Assembly (NCBI GenBank): GCA_019307815.1
Contig: JAFDIV010000013.1
Coordinates: 1 to 64,000 of the forward strand
Length of the DNA: 64,000 bases
From: Deltaproteobacteria bacterium
GTDB taxonomy: Bacteria > Desulfobacterota > DSM-4660 > Desulfatiglandales > Desulfatiglandaceae
Reading direction: 5' to 3'
The notes beneath the pieces were generated by a model. It did no database searches. It was not told the origin of the DNA and saw only the letters and a list, made by a program, of their open reading frames with translations. The position numbers and the translations under genes are program-made. This document shows, in pieces, positions 36,147 to 43,612 of this stretch. Numbering within the stretch: position 1 is the first letter of the stretch; each line of letters opens with the position of its first letter.

Positions 36147-36494
36147 TTAAAAACTTATGATCTGACAGCCTTGGTCTATGTACCTAGACATGCTCGGGTG
36201 ACCTGACATGTGCCCCAAAAGAGGGAGCCCCTCCGACTTTGCTGCTTCTATGGTTCCCATTTTGTTGGAGCAGGCCTTGCAGACGCCATCGATAACCCCA
36301 GCATCCTTGGCTCTTGCGTAAAGGGGGTAGAAGGAACTGTCTTGTCTGGATAGCTCTGGAATGAGTTTGGTCGCAGAGCCTTCGATAATTATCCTCGCAT
36401 CATAGCCTTTATCTTTCATCTCAAGGGCGTTTAACAAGGCATGGATGAAACACATGAGATCTCCATTGAAGGCAAACAGGGCAACCTTTTTCAT
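36147..36494 (-). CDS. DsrE/F-like small protein
   Basis: A 115-residue protein of the DsrE-like fold (MKKVALFAFNGDLMCFIHAL start; long alternation of beta and alpha). It has a cysteine pair in GVCKACSNKMGT (about residues 70-81), at the place where DsrE relatives carry the sulfur-relay Cys, and another Cys near the end. Family members move persulfide sulfur or have unknown roles. It is the last gene of the RND efflux operon, 41 nt after the PII-like gene. Confidence 0.65.
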   Translation of the reverse strand: MKKVALFAFNGDLMCFIHALLNALEMKDKGYDARIIIEGSATKLIPELSRQDSSFYPLYARAKDAGVIDGVCKACSNKMGTIEAAKSEGLPLLGHMSGHPSMSRYIDQGCQIISF

Positions 36495-36535
36495 GTGTTA
36501 CACCTCCCGTTAGAAAAATTTCTTACTAGCTTGCA

Positions 36536-36844
36536 TCAATCCTTGCACTCGACCATATCAACCTCTTTGACCGGAAACTCGTAGATTTTTATCCCCCCCT
36601 CGCCCAATTTTTTGCATGTCTCACGAAGGACTTCCTTAAATGTTACCTCTTTTTTCTCCTCCATGGCCACAGCCACAACACAATTAAAGCCGGGCCACAC
36701 GGCATCGTCCATTTTGGGGTTTGAATGTGAGCCTTTCCCCAACACTCTGTCCCATTTGGTGAAGCCGGTCACACAGCACTTAGTAAGGGTTTCCATAATA
36801 TCTTCATCAAAATCCACATCGTATATGATGAGGTATAGCTTCAT
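36536..36844 (-). CDS. PII-like protein associated with RND efflux (PG0541-like)
   Basis: A 102-residue ferredoxin-like-fold protein. MKLYLIIYDVDFDEDIMETL, then TGFTKWDRVLGKGSHSNPKM, then VWPGFNCVVAVAM match, from memory, the PG0541 transporter-associated group of PII-like proteins, which are encoded next to RND pumps mainly in Bacteroidetes. The tip region replaces the T-loop of true PII proteins, so nucleotide sensing is not implied. It lies downstream of the RND pump gene in the same orientation, across a repeat-filled gap of 259 bp. A regulatory or assembly role for the pump is inference. Confidence 0.6.
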   Translation of the reverse strand: MKLYLIIYDVDFDEDIMETLTKCCVTGFTKWDRVLGKGSHSNPKMDDAVWPGFNCVVAVAMEEKKEVTFKEVLRETCKKLGEGGIKIYEFPVKEVDMVECKD

Positions 36845-36884
36845 TGTATGGACCTCTCAATTAGATTACCGTTATCCGTTCACC

Positions 36885-37098
36885 GACGAAAAATGACAAA
36901 TGTCAAATGACAAATGTCATATGAATTTCCAATGCCTTAATGTCAAAATGTCAATTAATTGGGTAACCGTAGACTCTTATTGATATCCCATGCTTCCCGA
37001 ATTTGGAATTTGTCATTCATTTGGCATTGGGAATTTGGCATTTGTCATTTTTACCTCTTGCCTTTTTCCTTTATCTTCACTGCTATCTTCTGACTCCT
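36885..37098 (-). repeat. interrupted-palindrome repeat element, copy 2 (between the RND and PII-like genes)
   Basis: Read on the minus strand it starts with AGGAGTCAGAAG (37098-37087), 5 nt after the RND stop codon, then a purine-rich tract with AAGGCAAG, then AAATGACAAATGCCAAATTC and similar words. AAAAATGACAAATG (36889-36902) is exactly inverted at 37039-37052. Same block order and same orientation relative to transcription as the copy at 22096-22340, with 23 identical bp at 37001-37023. CGTTCACCG at 36877-36885 adjoins it. Confidence 0.75.
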
Positions 37099-37103
37099 AA
37101 CGC

Positions 37104-40100
37104 CTACCGCGATACCTTTCTCCTTTCCAACATATAATAGATCGTGGGAACAAGGATCAGGGTCACAAGGGTGGAGACCGATAATCCCCCTAACATGGTG
37201 ATGCCAAGAGGGTTCCATGCCTCAGCCCCCACGCTCTGGGAGACGGCCATAGGCAGCATGCCGAAAAAGGTAGTCAATGTGGTCATGAGAACAGGCCGGA
37301 GTCGATTGCGTCCGGCCTCTGTGACGGCCTCAGAAAGCGACTTTCCTCGTTTTTGAAGGAGGTGGATGTAATCCAGGAGCACTATGGCATTATTGACCAC
37401 AATCCCCATGAGCATTATCACACCCATAAAGGACATGATACCCAAGGTGGTTCCCGTGAGATAAAAGGCATAGAGCACCCCACTGAAGGCAAAAGGTACG
37501 GAGAACATGATAATAAAGGGGTCCCTCAGGTTCCCGAAGAGGGAGGCCATGACCATGTATACCAGCATAATGCCCATGATGAGCAGTATGGTCAGGTCCT
37601 TGAATACCTTTTGCTGTTCTTCTACTTCACCGCCAAACCGTATGGAGATTCCTATAGGAACCCCAAGCTTGGAAAGGGCCTTCTTCAAGTCAGATGTCAC
37701 TGCACCAAGGGACCGGCCATATGTGTCGGCCTCCACTTTTATAATCTTTTGCCTGTTTTTCCGCTGGATTTCAATGGGCCCTTGTCCCTGGATAATTTTT
37801 GCCACGTTCTTCAGCTTGATCATTCGACCGTCCGGCGTAAAAAGCGGAGCCTCCGGTAGGTTTTCCAGCCGATTCTTGTCCCTTTCAGTGAAACGGGTAA
37901 AAATATCATAATTATCTCCTGCGTCCCTGTACTTGGTGGCTTCAATGCCATAAAAGTAATTCCGGAGGGTGCGGGCTATGGTTGCCACATTCAGGCCCAG
38001 GTCAGAGGCCTTTTTCCGGTCCACTTCCACCCATAGCTCTGGTCTGGGGTCTTTTTGACTGATTTCCACATCAACCAGACCTGGGATCTGTTCCATCAGG
38101 GATTTCACCCTTCTTGCGAACTGCATGAGCTGTCCCAGATCAGGACCCTGAATTTCAAGGGAAACAGGCTTTCCTCCTCCCATGAGGATCGACGTTATGG
38201 CATTTTCCGCCCTCACGTAGATCTTGTTAAGGCCGGGAATTGATTTTACCCTCTCCCGCAAAGCAGCCGCGATTTCGTCCGAAGAACGGCTTCTTTTATC
38301 CCTGTCTACCAGTTTAAACCCAATGCTTCCCACATTGGGTCCTTGGTCAAACCCGAGGGCCACGCCGACTCCCTCCTTAGTCTCACCGTCAAAACCGTAA
38401 GAGTGGCGCATTTCTTCTGGCCTTACTACCTCGTCGATGTCCTTTAGGATGGCCTCCATAACGCGGTTGGTCTCTTCGATGCGCGTGCCTTCAGGGAGGC
38501 GAAATCGGATGCTGATATCGCCCGTATCTACCTTGGGGAAAAAAGAGGTGGTAATAAAAGGCACCAGGGAGATGCTGCTCAAGAAGACGGCCAAAGCAAG
38601 AAGAATCACGGTTTTTCTGTGTCCCAGGGCCCAGCCCAGAATCCTGGCGTAGATGGCCTCAAGGCCCTCAAAGCCCCTTTCAGAGAATCCATACAGCTTT
38701 CCAATCAGCCCCTTTCTCCTTTTAAGGGCCTTTGGTGTGGCCTTGACCAGCCGGGAAGCCAGCGTGGGGATCAGCATCAGCGCCACCAGAAGGGATGCCA
38801 TAAGAGTGACCACCAGTGTGAGGCCAAGCTGTTTAAAAATAATGCCAGCAAGCCCCGTGAGAAACATAAGTGGTACAAAGACCACCACTGTGGTCATGGT
38901 GGAGGCCGTGATGGCAAGGCCCATTTCGCTTGCCCCGAACATGGCGGCAGTCTTTGTGCGGCCGCCTCGCTCAATGTGCCGCATAATGTTTTCCAGGACC
39001 ACGATGCCATTGTCCACCACCATGCCCGAGGCAATAGCCAAGGACATGAGGGAGACCAGATTGATGGTATAGCCAAAGAGGTAAAGCAATATGAAGGCAA
39101 TGATCAGGGAAAAGGGGATGGTCAAGGAGATAATAAAGGCGGTCCTCAATCTTCTTAAGAAGGCCAAGGTTACTAGGACCACAAAAAAGATGCCGTAAAA
39201 TAGGGTGGTCCTTAGGTTCCTGACCGATGTGAGGATATCTTCAGAGGAATCCATCACGATATTGATTCGAACATCTGATGGTAGGGTCTTTTGAAGTTCT
39301 TTGAGCTTCTTCTTAACCCGGCGGGCTACATCCACAGTATTTTTGCCAGTCTGTTTTTGAAGGATCAAGACCAGCGCGGGCAAGCCGTCCCCCCACCCAT
39401 TGACATCCTGGGGCTCATAGCCATCCTCCACGCGGGCCACGTCCTTCAGGTAGACCGGCCGCCTTTTAAAGTGTCCTATGATTGTATCACCTATTTCCTT
39501 GGCCGATTTATACCGAGCAGGAACCCGGACAAAGTAATCCTTTGTGCCTGATTTGATACTGCCGGCAGGGAGGTTCAAATTCTCCGCTGCCAGGATTTGG
39601 TTGACCCTTGCCAGAGGGATTCCAAAGCCTTCCAGTTTGGCCAGGTCAAAATAGATGTTGATGCGTCGCCGCAGACCCCCGTGGACGATAACGGCCCCCA
39701 CGCCTGGCACCCGTTTGAGGTTATCAACCACTTCCTTGTCAACCAGATGGTATAACCTGGGCCATGATTTTGGGCCGCTGATGGTCATAAACATTATGGG
39801 GGCCGTAGCGCTGCTAAATTTAAAAAGAATAGGTTTTTCCGCGTCTTCCGGGAGTTCGCGTTTTGCCAGCTCCAGCCTGTCACGGATGTCATTGCTTGCC
39901 GCATCAAGGTTGGTTCCCCAATCAAATTTGCATGAGACGAGAGAGAGATTGTCCAGGGATTTGGATGTGAGGGTATCTAGGTTGTTAACCGTATTTACCA
40001 CGTCCTCAATGGGTTCCGTGACCTCGGTTTCCACGTCTGATGCACTTGCACCATACCAGGAGGTGAGGATAGAGATCACAGGTGGACTAATGTCAGGGAG

Positions 40101-40208
40101 CATATCGATATTGAGCCGGGTGATAGCAAAAGTCCCCATCAAGGCAAGGGCCAGGAAGAGCATAAGGCTTGCTACAGGCTGTTTTACAGAAAACTCGGGA
40201 AGTTTCAT
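37104..40208 (-). CDS. RND family efflux pump inner-membrane transporter
   Basis: A 1034-residue transporter with twelve transmembrane segments and two large periplasmic loops, the standard RND/HAE1 layout. The proton-relay acidic residue sits in SLAIASGMVVDNGIVVLEN (about residues 389-407), and the repeat-like GVIMLMGIVVNNAIVLLDYI occurs in the second half. FGLTxxPxxG-like loops of AcrB are not clear, and the start (MKLPEFSVKQPVASLMLFLA) is closer to the broad AcrB/Mdt group found in anaerobes. The export substrate is not predictable. It is directly coupled to the adaptor gene (stop and start adjoin). Confidence 0.93.
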   Translation of the reverse strand: MKLPEFSVKQPVASLMLFLALALMGTFAITRLNIDMLPDISPPVISILTSWYGASASDVETEVTEPIEDVVNTVNNLDTLTSKSLDNLSLVSCKFDWGTNLDAASNDIRDRLELAKRELPEDAEKPILFKFSSATAPIMFMTISGPKSWPRLYHLVDKEVVDNLKRVPGVGAVIVHGGLRRRINIYFDLAKLEGFGIPLARVNQILAAENLNLPAGSIKSGTKDYFVRVPARYKSAKEIGDTIIGHFKRRPVYLKDVARVEDGYEPQDVNGWGDGLPALVLILQKQTGKNTVDVARRVKKKLKELQKTLPSDVRINIVMDSSEDILTSVRNLRTTLFYGIFFVVLVTLAFLRRLRTAFIISLTIPFSLIIAFILLYLFGYTINLVSLMSLAIASGMVVDNGIVVLENIMRHIERGGRTKTAAMFGASEMGLAITASTMTTVVVFVPLMFLTGLAGIIFKQLGLTLVVTLMASLLVALMLIPTLASRLVKATPKALKRRKGLIGKLYGFSERGFEGLEAIYARILGWALGHRKTVILLALAVFLSSISLVPFITTSFFPKVDTGDISIRFRLPEGTRIEETNRVMEAILKDIDEVVRPEEMRHSYGFDGETKEGVGVALGFDQGPNVGSIGFKLVDRDKRSRSSDEIAAALRERVKSIPGLNKIYVRAENAITSILMGGGKPVSLEIQGPDLGQLMQFARRVKSLMEQIPGLVDVEISQKDPRPELWVEVDRKKASDLGLNVATIARTLRNYFYGIEATKYRDAGDNYDIFTRFTERDKNRLENLPEAPLFTPDGRMIKLKNVAKIIQGQGPIEIQRKNRQKIIKVEADTYGRSLGAVTSDLKKALSKLGVPIGISIRFGGEVEEQQKVFKDLTILLIMGIMLVYMVMASLFGNLRDPFIIMFSVPFAFSGVLYAFYLTGTTLGIMSFMGVIMLMGIVVNNAIVLLDYIHLLQKRGKSLSEAVTEAGRNRLRPVLMTTLTTFFGMLPMAVSQSVGAEAWNPLGITMLGGLSVSTLVTLILVPTIYYMLERRKVSR

Positions 40209-41393
40209 CTACTTCTCCTCTCCCACATGTTCCTTTATGACCTTGACAAGAGAGCCATCCCTCACTCGATTTTGGCCTTTAACAATCACCAGATCCCCCT
40301 CCTTGAGCCCATCCGTGACCTCAGCATAGTTGCCTTGGATTTTTCCTATTTGAATATTTTTCAGAAGGGCCTTGCCGTGTTTCACCAGATATACGTAATA
40401 GCTTCCGGTACCTGGCAGGCGGTTAAGACCATCTCTAGGTATGACCAAGGCCTCTCTTTCTCCCACGCTCAGACGCACATGGGCAAACATGCCAGCGTGC
40501 AGGGTGAGGTCCTTATTATCCACTTGGATCTCAATTTCTCCTGTTCGGGTGGCAGGGTCCAGGGTGGGATTGATTACAGAGAGCACCCCTTTGAATACCC
40601 TGTGTGGAAACGCGTCTACGCGGATCTCTGCTTCCATGCCCTTTTTGATGAGGGGATAGTCCTTTTCAGTCACAGTGGCTACGATCTTTAACGACTCCTC
40701 CATAGAGATTCGAACAATGGGCTTCCTGGTATCAGACATGTTTCCTGCATCCATATAACGGGCCGAGATATGGCCTGCGATGGGAGAATAAATATCATGG
40801 TCCTTTAGCATGATTTGCAACACTCGCACAGATGCCTTGGCACTTTCTATTTGAGCAAGGGCAAGCTTTTTTGTGGCAAGCAGGGCCTCGTATTTGGCAT
40901 TTACCTGGTCCAGTTTTTGTCGCGATACCGCATTTTTTCTAAAAAGGTTTTCCAAGCGGTGGCGGTCCTTCTGTATGAGATTAAGGTTGGCCTCAACCTC
41001 GTTTAACCTTGCCTTGGCAGAGGCAAGCCGTGCCCTTGCTTCCTGTATCTGGGCCTTGATGGTGTCCTTTTCAAGTGTGGCGATCAGGGTTCCTTTTTTG
41101 ACCAAGTCTCCCCTTTCCACAAAAATTTTTTCTATAACCCTACCTGGTATCTTTGGATGTACATAGACCTCCATAAAAGGCCGAATATCTCCTGTCAATT
41201 CCAGGACCTGTTTCAAGGACCTCAATTGAGCAGGGGCGATTTCTACCGGGATTATTTCGTTCCTTTGGACCTTTTCGGCTTTAAGATGTTTGTATTTCCA
41301 GTAATTATACGAGGCTATACCCGCAAAGATAATTATGGCGATCAAGGCGATGGCGAGGCCTACCTTTTCCTTTGGTGTTGAATGATCAGGCAT
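40209..41393 (-). CDS. RND efflux periplasmic adaptor (membrane fusion protein)
   Basis: A 394-residue HlyD/AcrA-type adaptor. One N-terminal transmembrane anchor (about residues 12-32, VGLAIALIAIIIFAGIASYN), the lipoyl half-motifs (VHPKIPGRVIEKIFVERGD at about 77-95 and IYSPIAGHISARYMDAG), a coiled-coil hairpin between about 115 and 205, then beta-barrel and membrane-proximal domains. No lipobox. It bridges the RND pump and the outer-membrane channel encoded on either side. Confidence 0.92.
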   Translation of the reverse strand: MPDHSTPKEKVGLAIALIAIIIFAGIASYNYWKYKHLKAEKVQRNEIIPVEIAPAQLRSLKQVLELTGDIRPFMEVYVHPKIPGRVIEKIFVERGDLVKKGTLIATLEKDTIKAQIQEARARLASAKARLNEVEANLNLIQKDRHRLENLFRKNAVSRQKLDQVNAKYEALLATKKLALAQIESAKASVRVLQIMLKDHDIYSPIAGHISARYMDAGNMSDTRKPIVRISMEESLKIVATVTEKDYPLIKKGMEAEIRVDAFPHRVFKGVLSVINPTLDPATRTGEIEIQVDNKDLTLHAGMFAHVRLSVGEREALVIPRDGLNRLPGTGSYYVYLVKHGKALLKNIQIGKIQGNYAEVTDGLKEGDLVIVKGQNRVRDGSLVKVIKEHVGEEK

Positions 41394-41456
41394 AGATTTC
41401 TTCCTCTCTTTCTCTATGCTACTTCTTCAAGAAGTGCTATATAAGTTACATTAGAG

Positions 41457-42779
41457 TCATCTTTTCTCGCCAATGGCACGCTTCAATTCAGCCTCTGCGA
41501 TTCGGTACCCGTAAAGGGCCCTATGGTAATTGAATTCGGCTTGGGTCAGAAAGGTCCTGGCGTCCAACACCTCAGTGGAGGTGGTAATCCCTTCACGGTA
41601 TTGTAGATTGGTAATCCTGAAATTTTCCTTTGCCTGTTTAAGGGCCTCGGCAGCGGTATGAATATTTTTTTCTGCAACCTTTAGGTCTTGATATGCCTGC
41701 TTCACTTCCAGCAGGATACTGTCCTTAATTCCTGCCATTTTCTCCTCAAGCGCCCGTTTTCTGTGGATAGCCTCAGCTATTCCGGCCTTTCTCTTGCCCC
41801 ATTCAAAGAGGGACCAGGTGAGCTGTAGGGTAACGCTGCTGTTGTGATCATTGCCAAAGGTATTGTGGGAGGCCTCCCAGTCATCTCCCTTTCGTTCGTA
41901 CCTACCGTTCAGGAAAACCTGGGGATAGTAGGCGCTTTTGGCCAGGCGGATGCCCAGCTCTGCCTGTTTTATGGCCATCTTGAGCTGCTTTAACTCAGGC
42001 CGATTGTGGAGCGCTTCTTTAAAGAGAGTGGTTATCTCATACCGGCCTGGGGTAAAAGGAGGCAGTTCCTCAATCTCGGTTTTGGTGGTGATTTCTCGAT
42101 TTAACAGGGCATTTAGGCCAGAGACTGCTACTTCTAAGTTGCTTTTGGCCTTTGTTTTATTCTGGAGTGCCTGGGCCAAGGCCACCCGAGATTTCAGTAA
42201 ATCATTATAGGGAATGATCCCTTGTCCATAGAGCTGCTCGGCGTCATGAACATGGGCTTGCAGTTGGTTGACCTCTTCATCTGCCACTTCCAGAGCCCTA
42301 CGTGCCAAGAGTATATTCAGGTAGGCTACCTTTACCTGTTTTATGATATCCAAAATGGCTTGCTCGCGGAGGATCTTTCTTATATCAATATCCAATGCAG
42401 CGATTTTTCGCTTTGTGGTAAGGGCAAATCCAGTGAACAAGGGCTGGGTAACGGTAAAATCCCACAATATGTTATCCCTTGGGCCCACTATAACCTTCCG
42501 AGAGCCAAAGAAGGTATAGGGGTCATGTCTTAAGTGGCTGTAGGTATATGATGTGGAGACCTTTGGCAGCAAGTCGGCACGAACCTTTTTCTCACCCTGT
42601 ACGGCTGCCTGTTCCTGCTCTATTGCCTCGTGTACGAGCCGGTTATTGCGAATAGCTTCATCAATGGCTGCATCCAGGCCCAAGTGATTCCCGGCCGGTT
42701 CTGCCATTAGCGTGCTCCCAGTGAGCAGGATGCATAAAAGGAGTGGTGAGATAAGGACTTTTTTCAAATGGCTTTTCAT
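41457..42779 (-). CDS. TolC-family outer-membrane efflux protein
   Basis: A 440-residue outer membrane channel component with signal peptide (MKSHLKKVLISPLLLCILLT, cleavage after TLMA) and two repeats of the TolC coiled-coil domain (NNRLVHEAIEQEQAAVQGEK near residue 40; FNYHRALYGYRIAEAELKRA near the end). It is 18 nt downstream of tetR and precedes the adaptor and pump genes, completing a tripartite exporter. Confidence 0.92.
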   Translation of the reverse strand: MKSHLKKVLISPLLLCILLTGSTLMAEPAGNHLGLDAAIDEAIRNNRLVHEAIEQEQAAVQGEKKVRADLLPKVSTSYTYSHLRHDPYTFFGSRKVIVGPRDNILWDFTVTQPLFTGFALTTKRKIAALDIDIRKILREQAILDIIKQVKVAYLNILLARRALEVADEEVNQLQAHVHDAEQLYGQGIIPYNDLLKSRVALAQALQNKTKAKSNLEVAVSGLNALLNREITTKTEIEELPPFTPGRYEITTLFKEALHNRPELKQLKMAIKQAELGIRLAKSAYYPQVFLNGRYERKGDDWEASHNTFGNDHNSSVTLQLTWSLFEWGKRKAGIAEAIHRKRALEEKMAGIKDSILLEVKQAYQDLKVAEKNIHTAAEALKQAKENFRITNLQYREGITTSTEVLDARTFLTQAEFNYHRALYGYRIAEAELKRAIGEKR

Positions 42780-42797
42780 AGGAAGCCCTCCTTTAAT

Positions 42798-43466
42798 TTA
42801 GGTGCTCTTTGGCTCGACTGATGAAATCTTAGCCTTTGGTACATCCGCCCGAAGTATCTGGGAAAAAAAGATATCCATGATCATATCCACCTTTTCGGGA
42901 TAAGGATGTTCTTTGGGTTTTTCCAACCACAGGAAGAGAAATCCATTACTCAAACTATCGAGACCCACTGCAAGGACATAGGGGTCTGCTGCACTGTTAA
43001 ATATTTTTCTGCGCATCCCGGTCTTAAACACTTCAGCAAGTTTATGCAAAACCTCATCGTGGCTTTGACGGAGCTGGGTATCAAGCCCTGCTTTGATATT
43101 AAAGGTCGCGCCCCTTGTCTCTGTAAAGTAAAGACGGATCATAGGCAGGTTATCAGCAAATAGGTCTCCTTTGGTTTGCAAAAACCTTCGAAGCTTGTCC
43201 ATTTCATCGCTTGGGATCTCGAGCACAGAGGTCAGTGTGTGATGAAAGGTCTCAGCAAGCCGCAATACCAAGGCCTTGTAGAGCTCTTCCTTGTTCTCGA
43301 AGAACTTGTAGAGGGTACCGATCGCAAACTCGGCCTTTTTGGCAATCTCCTGCATTGGAACATTATGATACCCCTTTTCAGAGAAAAGCCTCAGGGCAAC
43401 ATCAAGGATCTCATTTCGGTGTCTTAAATATTCTCTTTGGCGGCGTGTAAGGGTGTTGTTTTGCAT
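42798..43466 (-). CDS. TetR-family regulator of the efflux operon
   Basis: A 222-residue regulator. The TetR helix-turn-helix spans about residues 14-60: ILDVALRLFSEKGYHNVPMQ, IAKKAEFAIGTLYKFFENKEEL. The C-terminal ligand domain is of a type seen in repressors controlling RND pumps. First gene of tetR-tolC-mfp-rnd, and two palindromes lie on its own promoter, so autorepression with release by a pump substrate is the likely mode. Confidence 0.92.
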   Translation of the reverse strand: MQNNTLTRRQREYLRHRNEILDVALRLFSEKGYHNVPMQEIAKKAEFAIGTLYKFFENKEELYKALVLRLAETFHHTLTSVLEIPSDEMDKLRRFLQTKGDLFADNLPMIRLYFTETRGATFNIKAGLDTQLRQSHDEVLHKLAEVFKTGMRRKIFNSAADPYVLAVGLDSLSNGFLFLWLEKPKEHPYPEKVDMIMDIFFSQILRADVPKAKISSVEPKST

Positions 43467-43478
43467 GGGCTTGCCATG

Positions 43479-43515
43479 TGAATAATCATTCTATTTTATG
43501 AATGCAAATTCACAA
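43479..43515 (-). promoter_or_regulatory. efflux operon promoter covered by two palindromic operators
   Basis: On the minus strand TTGTGA (43515-43510), a 16-nt spacer and TAGAAT (43493-43488) form the promoter. Two palindromes of the form GAAT-n4-ATTC sit on it, GAATAATCATTC (43480-43491) and GAATGCAAATTC (43500-43511), with centres 20 bp apart. The pair also makes one larger dyad, TGAAT-n3-CATTC-n8-GAATG-n3-ATTCA. This is what two cooperating TetR-type dimers would need. Confidence 0.65.
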
Positions 43516-43612
43516 CCAATGCACGTACTTTAGGTATTTAGCCAGAGGTGTCAAGGAAAAACTGAGGGCAGGATGGCCCCAGGAGAGGGTTTCGCAAATC
43601 TTTCCAAGTACC

